The notes: generated by a model not told the origin, from the letters alone. Positions 42,909 to 52,056 are shown, numbered from the stretch's first letter. The stretch is DNA of 64,000 nt from Bradyrhizobium sp. CB1650 (GCF_029761915.1 NZ_CP121695.1:6043501-6107500); one strand, 5' to 3'. Numbers and translations are program-made.

Positions 42909-43263
42909 CAGTCTCTTGCCTCGTTTGTCTCAGCATGTTTCGCGTATTGAAACGCAAACGCGTCAGTTCCGTAGTTTAACGCATGTTGCGAGCCGATTGA
43001 AACGGTTCAACGCGGCGTGCGCATGCGACATTGTCGGACAACGAGTGCATGACATCCGCCAAAAGTCGGAACGATAAGTTCGCACCGCGGCAATTTTTCG
43101 CTGATTTCATCTCTGCTCTTGCATTGCTGCAACACTTTTCGCGCGATTGAAGATGAATCGGGACGCCGTGTGCGTTCATCGCTTGAATTTCACTTCGCAC
43201 CGGATCAAGATCGTTTTTCGAAAATAGAACTCCGGCATGTGAACCGGCTGAGGGGCAGGCCAT
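42909..43263. other. non-coding divergent interval
   Basis: About 355 bases between the divergent DUF853 and DUF2267-like genes. A small palindrome TTGAAACGGTTCAA lies near 43000. No gene, RNA or known operator was recognised. GGGGCAGG just before 43264 is the ribosome-binding site of the next gene. Confidence 0.45.
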
Positions 43264-43629
43264 ATGGACGAGCTGATCGGACGGCTGGCGGCAAACGCCA
43301 GCATCGATAGTGCCGTCGCTGAAACGACCGTCGGCATTATCCTGGGCTTCCTCCGCAGCGAGGGGCCTTCCGACAGCGTCCAGGCCCTGATCGACCAGAT
43401 TCCCGGCGCAGAAGCGGCGATCGAGGCGTCCAAGAGCGGCGGCGGATTGTCGCTGCTGTTGGGCGGCGGCTTGATGGCCGTTGGCACGCGCTTGATGGGC
43501 CTGGGGCTCGGCATGTCCGATATTCAGAAGGTCGCCCGTGAACTTTTTCGTTTCGGCCGAGACAAAATCGGAGCGGATCAGATGGGCAAGATCATCGCGG
43601 GGACGCCGGGCCTCAGCCAGTTCGCCTGA
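43264..43629 (+). CDS. DUF2267-like small protein
   Basis: A 121-residue protein beginning MDELIGRLAANASIDSAVAE and TTVGIILGFLRSEGPSDSVQ, a pattern like the DUF2267 helical domain (Val/Ile at helix faces, LR-EGP). A Gly-rich hydrophobic hinge SGGGLSLLLGGGLMAVGTRL follows, then an amphipathic helix (SDIQKVARELFRFGRDKIGA). Soluble, or peripherally membrane-bound. Function unknown. It starts a two-gene unit with the DUF4332 gene, 24 bases downstream. Confidence 0.7.
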   Translation: MDELIGRLAANASIDSAVAETTVGIILGFLRSEGPSDSVQALIDQIPGAEAAIEASKSGGGLSLLLGGGLMAVGTRLMGLGLGMSDIQKVARELFRFGRDKIGADQMGKIIAGTPGLSQFA

Positions 43630-43653
43630 AGCGCGCATTGCATATCGAGTACC

Positions 43654-44061
43654 ATGACATATCCCATCTCCGAGATTGATGGCCTGCCGACCTTCGCCGC
43701 CAGCAAGCTGAAGGCGCAAGGTATCCGCACCACCGATGCCCTCCTCGAAGCAGCCAGCACGGCCAGAGGCCGCAAGGCGCTCGCCGCCAAGACCGGCATC
43801 AGCGAGCAGCAGCTCTTGGAATGGGCCAACGTCTCCGACTACATGCGCATTCCCGGCATGGGCAAGGCCAAGGTCGGCCTAGTCCGCGCCGCCGGCGTCA
43901 CCACGGTGCGTGAGCTCGCCTATCGAAATCCCGCGAGGCTCGCCCAGAGCATGCGTGAGGCGAACGAGAAGAAGAAGCTCGTCCGCATCCTTCCTTCGGA
44001 AAAGTCGGTCTGCGACATCATCGCCAAGGCAAAGAAGCTCGCGCCGAAGATCACGTACTAG
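43654..44061 (+). CDS. DUF4332 (helix-hairpin-helix) protein
   Basis: A 135-residue protein. Two helix-hairpin-helix-like repeats are visible: ISEIDGLPTFAASKLKAQGI with TTDALLEAAST, and YMRIPGMGKAKVGLVRAAGV with TTVRELAYR. This matches DUF4332, a predicted nucleic-acid- or protein-binding module. The C-terminal Lys-rich helix is KSVCDIIAKAKKLAPKITY. Full length. Function unknown; probably co-transcribed with the preceding DUF2267-like gene. Confidence 0.85.
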   Translation: MTYPISEIDGLPTFAASKLKAQGIRTTDALLEAASTARGRKALAAKTGISEQQLLEWANVSDYMRIPGMGKAKVGLVRAAGVTTVRELAYRNPARLAQSMREANEKKKLVRILPSEKSVCDIIAKAKKLAPKITY

Positions 44062-44141
44062 TCTCAGCGTCTCGCGGCATACAAAAGTGGGCGACAACCC
44101 GCTGTGTCCTCCTTGAGCACCCAAGCATCAAGCATCCCCAA

Positions 44142-44226
44142 CGTCATGCCCGGGCTTGACCCGGCCATCCACGTGCTGCCGCTTGTCGGATAGACGTGGA
44201 TGCCCGGGTCAAGCCCGGGCATGACG
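44142..44226. repeat. palindromic dispersed repeat (CGTCATGCCCGGGCTTGACC type)
   Basis: Arms CGTCATGCCCGGGCTTGACC and its inverse copy GGTCAAGCCCGGGCATGACG enclose a second pair ATCCACGT/ACGTGGAT and a short loop, giving a long stem. It lies 80 bases after the DUF4332 stop and about 150 bases before folP. I recognise this class as a common Bradyrhizobium intergenic element. It may end transcription in the 44.06-44.38 kb gap, which holds no gene. Confidence 0.85.
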
Positions 44227-44377
44227 ACGGAATGCATGACGGCGCCCCCTTCTGCATCGTGATGGCGAGGGCAGCGACGCGGGCAATGACAGCGAGGGTG
44301 TACGCGGCCACGCAGAAACGGCGGCATCGCCCCATCCCGTCTTGACTCGCCCTGCCCGACCGCGCAAAGCGTGCCGC

Positions 44378-45238
44378 ATGAACGCCTCGCCCTCCCCATC
44401 CGTGACACCGGCCGGTTCGGCCGGGCTTGGCGTGCTGCGGACGCTACTCGGACGGTCGATCCCGGCGGTGATGGGCGTGCTCAACATCACCCCGGACTCC
44501 TTTTCCGATGGCGGACAGTTCATCGCGCCCGACCAGGCGCTGGCGCGAGCGCGGGCGATGATCGCTGATGGCGTCGACATCATCGACCTCGGCGCAGAGT
44601 CCACCCGGCCCTACAAGGGAGCCCAGCCGGTGACGGCCGCGGACGAGCTCGCCCGCTTGATGCCGGTGCTGGCCGAGGTAGTGGCGCTTGGCGTGCCCGT
44701 GTCGATCGACAGCATGAAGGCGGAGGTCGTGGCTTTCGCGCTCGACCAGGGCGCAGCCATCGCCAACGACGTATGGGGCCTGCAGCGGGACGCCGGCATG
44801 GCACCACTGATCGCCGCCAGAAATGTACCCGTCATCGTCATGCACAATCGCGACAGCGTCGATCCCGCCATCGACATCGTGCAGGACATGGTCGCATTCT
44901 TTCAGCGCTCGCTCGACATCGCAGCGAAGGCCGGCATCGCCCGCGACATGATCGTGCTCGATCCCGGCATCGGCTTCGGCAAGACGGCGGAGCAGAGCAT
45001 GACGGCCTTGGCGCGCCTCGACGCGCTCGGCACGTTCGGCCTGCCGATCCTGGTCGGCGCCTCGCGCAAGCGCTTCATCGCATCGGTATCGCCGTCGGAG
45101 CCACAAGAGCGGCTCGCCGGCTCGATCGCCGCCCATCTGATCGCCGCGCAGCGCGGCGCCAGGATCATCCGGACCCATGACGTCGCCGAGACACTGCAGG
45201 CCCTGCGCGTCGCGGCCGCAATCGAGAGCAAGCAATGA
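44378..45238 (+). CDS. folP: dihydropteroate synthase
   Basis: A 286-residue enzyme from the ATG at 44378 (the frame opens at 44342). It joins p-aminobenzoate to 6-hydroxymethyl-dihydropterin diphosphate in folate synthesis and is the sulfonamide target. Signatures are VMGVLNITPDSFSDGG (~residue 33), DIIDLGAESTRP (~residue 67), the loop with VIVMHNR, DPGIGFGKT and the C-terminal GASRKRFI. The stop overlaps the folB start by four bases (ATGA), and folK follows, so three consecutive folate genes form an operon. Confidence 0.96.
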   Translation: MNASPSPSVTPAGSAGLGVLRTLLGRSIPAVMGVLNITPDSFSDGGQFIAPDQALARARAMIADGVDIIDLGAESTRPYKGAQPVTAADELARLMPVLAEVVALGVPVSIDSMKAEVVAFALDQGAAIANDVWGLQRDAGMAPLIAARNVPVIVMHNRDSVDPAIDIVQDMVAFFQRSLDIAAKAGIARDMIVLDPGIGFGKTAEQSMTALARLDALGTFGLPILVGASRKRFIASVSPSEPQERLAGSIAAHLIAAQRGARIIRTHDVAETLQALRVAAAIESKQ

Positions 45239-45603
45239 CCGATACGATCTTCGTGACCGGCCTGTCGATCCATGCCCGCCACGGCGTGATGGATCACGAG
45301 ACCGAAGTCGGCCAGCGTTTTGTCATTGATCTCGAACTCTATACCGACCTGTCGGAGCCTTCGCGCACCGATCGGCTCGCCGATACGGTGTCTTACGCCG
45401 AAGTCGTGGCGACCACGACGGCAGCGTTCAAGAACACCAACTACAAGCTGCTGGAGCGCGCGGCAGGCGCGGTGGCCGACGCCATCCTGTCGCACTTCCC
45501 GCGCATCCGCGCCGTCAAGGTCACCGTGCACAAGCCGCACGCGCCAATCGCGGCGATCTTCGACGACGTCGGCATCATGCTGACGCGTTCGCGGCATCCC
45601 TGA
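45235..45603 (+). CDS. folB: dihydroneopterin aldolase
   Basis: A 122-residue enzyme that cleaves 7,8-dihydroneopterin to 6-hydroxymethyl-dihydropterin and glycolaldehyde. MTDTIFVTGLSIHARHGVMD shows the N-terminal pterin-binding strand with the conserved HARHGV. Catalytic Glu and Lys lie in HETEVGQRF and VTVHKPHAPI, and VSYAEV is conserved. It overlaps folP by ATGA. About 135 bases with two inverted repeats separate it from folK. Confidence 0.95.
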   Translation: MTDTIFVTGLSIHARHGVMDHETEVGQRFVIDLELYTDLSEPSRTDRLADTVSYAEVVATTTAAFKNTNYKLLERAAGAVADAILSHFPRIRAVKVTVHKPHAPIAAIFDDVGIMLTRSRHP

Positions 45604-45609
45604 TATGGC

Positions 45610-45682
45610 GAGTGGCCCGATCCTGACATTCGCACGGACTCGCGGGGCCACGTTTGCCAATGTCAGGATCAAAGGGCCACTC
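45610..45682. repeat. inverted repeat 1 in the folB-folK gap
   Basis: GAGTGGCCC + GATCCTGACATT at one end and AATGTCAGGATC + (AAA) + GGGCCACTC at the other can pair over about 21 bases with a 3-base bulge, enclosing 28 bases. It starts seven bases after the folB stop. It could be a MITE-like or REP-like element or an mRNA hairpin. Confidence 0.75.
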
Positions 45683-45696
45683 GTGCATTATTGTTT

Positions 45697-45772
45697 GCTT
45701 GCGGAGCGGATTTGACGTTCGCAGGAGGAAGCTCGGCAGATGGTTAGCGAACGTCAAATCCGCTCCGCAAGC
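45697..45772 (+). repeat. perfect 26-bp inverted repeat enclosing the folK ribosome-binding site and start
   Basis: The arm at 45697-45722 (begins GCTTGCGGAGCGG, ends TTCGC) is the exact reverse complement of 45747-45772. The 24-base loop holds AGGAGG (45724-45729) and the folK ATG (45740-45742). The right arm is translated as folK codons 3-11. In mRNA this would form a long stem presenting the ribosome-binding site in its loop. Confidence 0.9.
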
Positions 45773-46255
45773 GCGCTGATCGCACTTGGCGGCAATGTCG
45801 GCGATGTCCGCGCCACGTTCAAAAAGGCGATCACCCACATCTGCGGCATGGCGCAGGCCGCGCTGATCGCACGCTCGTCCGACTATGCGACCCCGCCCTG
45901 GGGCAACGAGGACCAGGATCCCTTCATCAACGCCTGCATCGAGATCGAGACGAGCCTCGATCCGCATGCGCTCCTGTTCGTGATGCAGAAGGTCGAGCAG
46001 AAATTCGGCCGCGCGCGGACCAAGGAGCGGCGCTGGGGGCCGCGTACGCTCGATCTCGACATGATCGCCTATGACGATGTTTCGCTGCACACACCCGACC
46101 TGACCCTGCCACATCCACGCCTGTTCGAGCGCGCCTTCGTGCTGGTGCCGCTCGCCGAGATCGCGCCGGACCGCGTGATCGCCGGGATCAAGGTCCGCGA
46201 TGGCCTCGCCAGCGTCTCAACGCAAGGAATTGAGCGGCTTTCGGATACCGGCTAA
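45740..46255 (+). CDS. folK: 2-amino-4-hydroxy-6-hydroxymethyldihydropteridine diphosphokinase
   Basis: A 171-residue enzyme that transfers diphosphate from ATP to 6-hydroxymethyl-dihydropterin, the step before FolP. Signatures are SALIALGGNVGD (~residue 12), the loop with DPFINACIEIET, and the catalytic RRWGPRTLDLDMIAYDD (~residue 94), then LPHPRLFERAFVLVPLAEIAPD. The first eleven residues (MVSERQIRSAS) precede the normal family start and come from the right arm of a perfect inverted repeat, so they are probably a repeat-derived extension. The ATG and its AGGAGG lie in the hairpin loop. Confidence 0.95.
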   Translation: MVSERQIRSASALIALGGNVGDVRATFKKAITHICGMAQAALIARSSDYATPPWGNEDQDPFINACIEIETSLDPHALLFVMQKVEQKFGRARTKERRWGPRTLDLDMIAYDDVSLHTPDLTLPHPRLFERAFVLVPLAEIAPDRVIAGIKVRDGLASVSTQGIERLSDTG

Positions 46256-46337
46256 CCAAAAACAACCGTTTGCAGGGACGGCCGGCCGTGGCAATTTCGT
46301 CGCCGAATAACAAGGATTTTTGGGAGCCCCTCGCCGT

Positions 46338-48209
46338 ATGACCTCTGTTGCTGACGACCTGCCGCTGGCGGCCGAGTTTCCCAATGCGCAGTACGAGGAC
46401 TGGCGCAAGCTCGTCGATGGCGTACTGAAGGGCGCGCCGTTCGAGAAGCTGGTCGGCAGGACCTATGACGGGCTCAAGATTGATCCGCTCTATCAGCGTG
46501 CCAGGGGCGTTGCGCCCGTGGCGGGACGTCCTGCGGCGGCGGCGTGGCAGATCATGCAGCGGATCGATCATCCCGACGCCGCGCTCGCGAACGCGCAGGC
46601 GCTTGTCGATCTCGAGAACGGCGCCACGGGACTGACGCTGGTGTTTGCCGGCGGCAACGGCAGCTACGGCTTCGGCCTGGAACCGACGGCCGATGCGGTC
46701 GCAAAGATCTTGAAGGACATTCATCTCGACGTCGGCATCGGCATCGAGCTGCAGATCGGGCCGCAATCGCGGATGGCGGCGATCCACGTCGCGGAATACG
46801 TGAAGAGCAAGGGCATCGATCCCGCCGCCTGCGATATCCGCTTCGGGCTCGATCCGCTCGCAGCCGGCGCGGTGTGGGGCCACAGCCCCTACACCTGGGA
46901 GGAGATCGTTCCAGCCGTTACCGGCGCCATCAAGGGCCTCGCCGGGCTCGGCTTCAAGGGGCCGTTCGCATCAAGCGACGGACGCGTGATCCATGATGCC
47001 GGCGGCTCGGAGGTGCAGGAGCTCGCCTTCGTGCTTGCCTGCGGCGTCGCTTATCTGCGCGCGATCGAAGGCGCCGGCGTCCCGCTGGAGCAGGCGCAGG
47101 GCATGATCTATGCGCGGCTCGCCGCGGATGCCGACCAGTTTCTGACCATGGCAAAATTCCGCGCGTTGCGGCTGTTGTGGGCGCGCATCGAGCAGGCTAG
47201 CGGCCTGACACCGAAGCCGCTGTTCATCGCGGCCGACACCGCCTGGCGCATGCTGACGCAGCGCGACCCCTACGTGAACATGCTGCGCGCGACCATGGCG
47301 ACATTCGCCGCGGGTCTCGCCGGTGCCAATGCGATCACGGTGCTGCCGCACACGCTGGCGCTCGGGCTACCCGATCCCTTCGCGCGGCGCGTGGCGCGCA
47401 ACACGCAGCTTCTGCTGCTGGAGGAGAGCAATCTCGCAAAAGTCAGCGATCCCGCGGCAGGCTCTGGCGGCATCGAGACGCTGACGACGCAGCTCTGCGA
47501 AGCGGCCTGGGCGCTGTTCCAGGAGAGCGAAAAGGCCGGCGGCGCCTTTGCGGCGCTCCAGCAGAACCTGTTCCAGGGCAAGGTCGCCGTCGCGCGCAAG
47601 GCACGCGAGGCCAATATTGCAAAACGCCGCGACGTGCTGACCGGCGCCAGCGAGTTTCCGAACCTGCATGAGAGCGTGACGGTTGTGCTCAAGGCGACGC
47701 CGGTCGCGCTCCCGCCCTATGGCGAGCAGAAGCACAAGTTCAGTGCATTGCCGCCGATCCGGCTCGCGGAACCATTCGAAGCGCTCCGCGACAAGTCGGA
47801 TGCAGCGTTGAAGGCGCGCGGCCAGCGGCCAAAGGTGTTTTTGGCTAATCTCGGCGCGCCCTCCGATTTCACCGCGCGCGCAACCTTTGCAAAAAGCTTC
47901 TTCGAAGCCGGCGGAATCCAAGGCGTCGACAGTGACGGTTTTGCCGATCCGGCCAAGCTTGCGGCTGCGTTCAAAGCCTCCGGCGCCGCGCTCGCCTGCC
48001 TTTGTTCCAGCGACAAGGTCTACGCGGGCCAGGCGGAAGCGGCGGCGCAAGCCCTGCAAACGGCCGGCGCACGACATATCTACCTGGCAGGGCGTCCTAC
48101 TGATACCGAGGCGGCCCTGCGCGCGGCCGGCGTCAGTGGCTTCATCTTCGCAGGCGCCGATGCGCTTGCCACGCTGCAAGATGCCTATCGACGGATGGAA
48201 CAGCCATGA
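46338..48209 (+). CDS. mutA: methylmalonyl-CoA mutase small (beta) subunit
   Basis: A 623-residue protein from the ATG at 46338 (MTSVADDLPLAAEFPNAQYE). The N-terminal TIM-barrel part matches the mutase family (VGRTYDGLKIDPLYQRA; AWQIMQRIDHPDA; RNTQLLLLEESNLAKVSDPA). The C-terminal flavodoxin-like domain lacks the cobalamin DxHxxG signature, reading NLGAPSDFTAR where it would be. It is therefore the non-catalytic partner of MutB (48691) in a heterodimer. The gene overlaps the next by ATGA. The pathway is propionyl-CoA / ethylmalonyl-CoA carbon to succinyl-CoA. Confidence 0.93.
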   Translation: MTSVADDLPLAAEFPNAQYEDWRKLVDGVLKGAPFEKLVGRTYDGLKIDPLYQRARGVAPVAGRPAAAAWQIMQRIDHPDAALANAQALVDLENGATGLTLVFAGGNGSYGFGLEPTADAVAKILKDIHLDVGIGIELQIGPQSRMAAIHVAEYVKSKGIDPAACDIRFGLDPLAAGAVWGHSPYTWEEIVPAVTGAIKGLAGLGFKGPFASSDGRVIHDAGGSEVQELAFVLACGVAYLRAIEGAGVPLEQAQGMIYARLAADADQFLTMAKFRALRLLWARIEQASGLTPKPLFIAADTAWRMLTQRDPYVNMLRATMATFAAGLAGANAITVLPHTLALGLPDPFARRVARNTQLLLLEESNLAKVSDPAAGSGGIETLTTQLCEAAWALFQESEKAGGAFAALQQNLFQGKVAVARKAREANIAKRRDVLTGASEFPNLHESVTVVLKATPVALPPYGEQKHKFSALPPIRLAEPFEALRDKSDAALKARGQRPKVFLANLGAPSDFTARATFAKSFFEAGGIQGVDSDGFADPAKLAAAFKASGAALACLCSSDKVYAGQAEAAAQALQTAGARHIYLAGRPTDTEAALRAAGVSGFIFAGADALATLQDAYRRMEQP

Positions 48210-48670
48210 CCGAAGCAGGCAAACCAGTTCTCACCGGCGGCTGCCAATGCGGTGCGGTGCGCTTTGCGGTGACGTCGGCGCCGACCCGGATCTCGATCTG
48301 CCATTGCCGGATGTGCCAGAAGGCGAGCGGCGCGCCGTTCGCCTCCTTTGCCGACATCAACAAGACCGATTTCGCCTGGACCAAGGGTGCGCCCTCGGCG
48401 TTCCGCTCCTCCTCGATCGCGGAGCGCGATTTCTGCCCGGCCTGCGGCACGCCGCTCAGCTTCCGTCGTATCGATGGCGACCGCATCGAGATCATGACCG
48501 GCGCGTTCGATCACCCCGACCGGGTGATTCCGACGCGACAATTCGGAACCGAGTCCCGTCTCGGCTGGGTGGTCGGGATCGCCAATCTGCCGAGCCAGAC
48601 CACGCAGCAGAATTACGGGCCGGAGAAGATGGCAACCATCGTCAGCCATCAGCATCCGGACCATGATTAG
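48206..48670 (+). CDS. GFA family protein in the mutase operon
   Basis: A 154-residue GFA/Mss4-fold protein. Zinc ligands are [10 protein letters not shown] (~residue 11), [11 protein letters not shown] (~residue 33) and CPACGTPL (~residue 83). It overlaps mutA by four bases and ends 21 bases before mutB, so it is in the middle of the mutase operon. This position suggests a role linked to acyl-CoA or aldehyde metabolism, but no such function is established for the family. It differs clearly from the GFA protein at 26342. Confidence 0.88.
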   Translation: MTEAGKPVLTGGCQCGAVRFAVTSAPTRISICHCRMCQKASGAPFASFADINKTDFAWTKGAPSAFRSSSIAERDFCPACGTPLSFRRIDGDRIEIMTGAFDHPDRVIPTRQFGTESRLGWVVGIANLPSQTTQQNYGPEKMATIVSHQHPDHD

Positions 48671-48690
48671 CCTACGCGCTCACCTCTGAT

Positions 48691-50859
48691 ATGGTTGGAA
48701 CCATGAGCCGCATTCCCAATTTCGCCGATATCGCCTTCGAGAGGACGGCGAGCGCCGCTCCGGCCGGCAGCGCCGAGCCGTGGCTGACGCCCGAGGGCAT
48801 TCCGGTGAAGCCCGCCTACGGCGAGGCCGATCTTTCCGGCGTCGATTTCCTCGAAACGTTCCCGGGCATCGCGCCTTACCTGCGCGGCCCCTACCCGACC
48901 ATGTACGTCAACCAGCCCTGGACGATCAGGCAATATGCCGGCTTCTCCACGGCCGAGGATTCCAACGCGTTCTATCGCCGCAACCTCGCGGCGGGGCAGA
49001 AAGGCCTCTCGGTCGCCTTCGACCTCGCCACCCACCGCGGCTATGACTCGGACCATCCGCGCGTCGCCGGCGACGTCGGCATGGCCGGCGTTGCGATCGA
49101 TTCCATCTACGACATGCGCACGCTGTTCGCAGGCATTCCGCTCGACCAGATGAGCGTGTCGATGACCATGAATGGCGCGGTGCTGCCGATCCTCGCGCTG
49201 TTCGTCGCAGCGGCAGGCGAACAGGGCGTACCGCCGGAGAAGCTCTCGGGCACCATTCAGAACGATATTCTGAAAGAGTTCATGGTGCGCAATACCTACA
49301 TCTATCCGCCGGCCCCCTCGATGCGGATCATCTCCGATATCTTCGCCTACACCTCGCAGAAGATGCCGAAGTACAACTCGATCTCGATCTCCGGCTATCA
49401 CATGCAGGAGGCCGGCGCGACGCAGGACCTCGAGCTCGCCTATACGCTGGCCGACGGCGTCGAATACTTGCGCGCCGGCCTTGCCGCCGGCCTCGACGTC
49501 GACCGCTTCGCACCGCGCCTGTCGTTCTTCTGGGCGATCGGCATGAACTTCTTCATGGAAGTCGCCAAGATGCGCGCCGCGCGGCTGCTGTGGGCGAAGC
49601 TGCTCAAGCCGTTCGGTCCGAAAGACCCGCGCTCGCTCTCTCTGCGCACGCATTGCCAGACCTCGGGCTGGTCGCTGACCGCGCAGGATGTCTTCAACAA
49701 TGTGATGCGCACGACGGTCGAGGCGATGGCGGCCACCCAGGGCCACACTCAGTCCCTGCACACCAACGCGCTCGACGAGGCCTTGGCGCTGCCGACCGAT
49801 TTCTCGGCGCGCATCGCCCGCAACACCCAACTCTTCCTGCAGCAGGAGAGCGGCACTTCCCGCATCATCGATCCCTGGGGCGGCTCGTACTATGTCGAGC
49901 GCCTGACGCGCGATCTCGCCGCCAAGGCCTGGAGCCACATCCAGGAGGTCGAGGAGCTCGGCGGCATGGCGAAAGCCATCGAGGCCGGGGTGCCGAAGCT
50001 GCGCATCGAGGAGGCGTCCGCCAAGACGCAGGCCCGCATCGATGCCGGCAAGCAGGCCGTGATCGGCGTCAACAAGTACAGGCCGACCGACGGGGACAGA
50101 ATCGAGATCTTGAAGGTCGACAACACCAACGTCCGCCGGCTCCAGATCGACAAGCTGACGCGGCTGAAATCCGAGCGCAACCAGAAGGACGTCGATGCCG
50201 CGCTCGCGGCGCTGACGCGCTCGGCCGGCGAAGGCAACGGCAATCTGCTCGCGCTCGCCATCGACGCGGCGCGCGTGAAGGCGACCGTCGGCGAGATCTC
50301 GGATGCGATGGAGAAGGTGTTCGGCCGGCACCGCGCCGAGATCAAATCCATCACCGGCGTCTACAAGCGGGAGGCGTCCAGCATGGGTAATCAGGTCGAG
50401 AAGGTGCAGGCGCTGATCGACGCGTTCGAGGAGGCGGAAGGCCGCCGCCCGCGCATCCTCGTCGCCAAGATCGGCCAGGACGGCCACGATCGCGGCCAGA
50501 AAGTGATTGCCTCGGCGTTCGCCGATATCGGCTTCGACGTCGACATCGGGCCGCTGTTTGCGACCGCCGACGAAGCCGCGCGGCAGGCGGTCGAGAACGA
50601 CGTCCACATTCTCGGCGTCTCCTCGCTTGCGGCCGCCCACCTCACCGCCGTACCGGAATTGAAGGCGGCGCTGAAGAAGCAAGGCCGCGACGACATCATG
50701 ATCATCGTCGGCGGCGTGGTCCCGCCGCAGGATTACGACGCGCTTCATGCGGCCGGCGCCGAGGCCATCTTCCCGCCGGGCACGGTGATCGCGGACGCCG
50801 CCGAGGAGCTGATCCGCAAGCTCAACGCCCGGCTCGGGCATAGCGAGGCGGCGGAGTGA
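48691..50859 (+). CDS. mutB: methylmalonyl-CoA mutase large (alpha, cobalamin-binding) subunit
   Basis: A 722-residue adenosylcobalamin enzyme that interconverts (R)-methylmalonyl-CoA and succinyl-CoA. The barrel domain has [40 protein letters not shown] and the substrate loop QTSGWSLT. The C-terminal cobalamin domain carries [11 protein letters not shown] (DxHxxG, His axial ligand, about residue 600) and [10 protein letters not shown]. The ATG at 48691 or the one at 48703 may be used. The chaperone meaB lies 3.4 kb downstream, beyond a tctCBA transporter. Confidence 0.96.
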   Translation: MVGTMSRIPNFADIAFERTASAAPAGSAEPWLTPEGIPVKPAYGEADLSGVDFLETFPGIAPYLRGPYPTMYVNQPWTIRQYAGFSTAEDSNAFYRRNLAAGQKGLSVAFDLATHRGYDSDHPRVAGDVGMAGVAIDSIYDMRTLFAGIPLDQMSVSMTMNGAVLPILALFVAAAGEQGVPPEKLSGTIQNDILKEFMVRNTYIYPPAPSMRIISDIFAYTSQKMPKYNSISISGYHMQEAGATQDLELAYTLADGVEYLRAGLAAGLDVDRFAPRLSFFWAIGMNFFMEVAKMRAARLLWAKLLKPFGPKDPRSLSLRTHCQTSGWSLTAQDVFNNVMRTTVEAMAATQGHTQSLHTNALDEALALPTDFSARIARNTQLFLQQESGTSRIIDPWGGSYYVERLTRDLAAKAWSHIQEVEELGGMAKAIEAGVPKLRIEEASAKTQARIDAGKQAVIGVNKYRPTDGDRIEILKVDNTNVRRLQIDKLTRLKSERNQKDVDAALAALTRSAGEGNGNLLALAIDAARVKATVGEISDAMEKVFGRHRAEIKSITGVYKREASSMGNQVEKVQALIDAFEEAEGRRPRILVAKIGQDGHDRGQKVIASAFADIGFDVDIGPLFATADEAARQAVENDVHILGVSSLAAAHLTAVPELKAALKKQGRDDIMIIVGGVVPPQDYDALHAAGAEAIFPPGTVIADAAEELIRKLNARLGHSEAAE

Positions 50860-50964
50860 AGCCTGTACCGGAAGGCGCGCCCAACTTTGGCGGCGCGCCG
50901 AAGGGGGCGAGGACAGCGGGCAGTGACCGCGCCTTGAGCAGCACGCCGTTGCTCACAGCGCGCT

Positions 50965-50993
50965 GGTAGCGCTACCTTGCGGCGGCGCCGCAA
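50965..50993. promoter_or_regulatory. tandem palindromes, candidate operator of tctCBA
   Basis: GGTAGCGCTACC is a perfect 12-bp palindrome. It is immediately followed by TTGCGGC-GGC-GCCGCAA, a perfect 7-bp inverted repeat with a 3-base spacer. Both lie between mutB and tctC, 64-92 bases before the tctC start. Their placement suggests regulator binding or an mRNA structure. No regulator gene is adjacent. Confidence 0.45.
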
Positions 50994-51056
50994 AGCCGAC
51001 TAGAATGCGCCATTGACAAGAGCGCCCGATGTTACGGGCGCCGCTGGGAGGCATTC

Positions 51057-52049
51057 ATGTCCAAGCTCACCCGCCGCGCATTTGCGGCCTCGTCCGCTGC
51101 GGTCGCAGCATCCGCCGCTTTCGGTTTCAAGCCCGCGCTCGCGCAAGCCTATCCGGCCCGGCCGGTCACCGTGATCGTGCCCTGGGGCGCCGGCGGCGGC
51201 ACGGATGCGACTGCGCGCATTGTCGCAGCGCTTCTGGAAAAGGATCTCGGCCAGCCCTTCAACGTGGTCAACCGCACCGGCGGATCCGGCGTGGTCGGCC
51301 ACACGGCGATCGCGACCGCCCAGCCGGACGGCTACACCATCGGCATGCTCACCGTCGAAATCTCGATGATGCACTGGCAGGGCCTGACCGACCTGACGCC
51401 GCGGAGCTACACCCCGCTCGCGCTGATGAACGAGGATCCGCCCGGCATCCAGGTCTCGTCCTCCTCGCCCTACAAGACGGTCAAGGAGCTCGCCGACGCG
51501 ATCAAGGCCGCGCCTCCCGGCAAATTCAAGGCCTCCGGCACCGGCCAGGGCGGCATCTGGCATCTCGCGCTGGTCGGCTGGATGCAGGCGATGGGCCTGC
51601 CCGCCAACCAGGTGGCCTGGGTGCCGTCGAACGGCGCGGCACCGGCGATGCAGGATCTCGCCGCCGGCGGTCTCGATCTCACCACCTGCTCGGTGCCCGA
51701 AGCGCGCGCCATCATCGAGGCGGGCAAGGCGAAGAGCCTCGCCATCATGGCACCCGCGCGCAATCCGGTCTTCCCCAACGTGCCGACGCTGAGGGAATCG
51801 ATGGGCGTCGACTATTCCACCGGCGCCTGGCGCGGCATCGGCGCGCCGAAGAACCTGCCGCCGGAAATCACGGCCAAGCTCACCGCGGCGCTGAAGAAGG
51901 TCTACGACTCCGCCGAGTTCAAGGACTTCATGAGCAACCGCGGCTTCGGCACGGTGTGGGGCGACGGCGGCCAGTTCGGCAGCTTCATGGACAAGGGCGA
52001 TGCCCAGATGGGCGAGGCGATGAAAGCCGCCGGTCTGGCGAAGGCGTGA
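51057..52049 (+). CDS. tctC: tripartite tricarboxylate transporter substrate-binding protein (TctC/Bug)
   Basis: A 330-residue periplasmic protein with a Tat-type signal (LTRRAFAASSAAVAASAAFG, cleavage after ALA near residue 28). The mature part begins AYPARPVTVIVPWGAGGGTD, the hallmark of TctC/Bug proteins, whose loop here binds the carboxylate ligand. KSLAIMAPARNPVFPNVPTL is also typical. It is the first gene of tctCBA. A TGGGAGG Shine-Dalgarno precedes the ATG. The ligand is some small carboxylate; the context (methylmalonyl-CoA mutase) makes a C4-C5 dicarboxylate plausible but unproven. Confidence 0.93.
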   Translation: MSKLTRRAFAASSAAVAASAAFGFKPALAQAYPARPVTVIVPWGAGGGTDATARIVAALLEKDLGQPFNVVNRTGGSGVVGHTAIATAQPDGYTIGMLTVEISMMHWQGLTDLTPRSYTPLALMNEDPPGIQVSSSSPYKTVKELADAIKAAPPGKFKASGTGQGGIWHLALVGWMQAMGLPANQVAWVPSNGAAPAMQDLAAGGLDLTTCSVPEARAIIEAGKAKSLAIMAPARNPVFPNVPTLRESMGVDYSTGAWRGIGAPKNLPPEITAKLTAALKKVYDSAEFKDFMSNRGFGTVWGDGGQFGSFMDKGDAQMGEAMKAAGLAKA

Positions 52050-52056
52050 CTTCCGA

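Noticed and set aside
48667..50841. A 724-codon open frame antisense to mutB
   Set aside because: Shadow of a high-GC gene; no family motif, and mutB has all its catalytic signatures.
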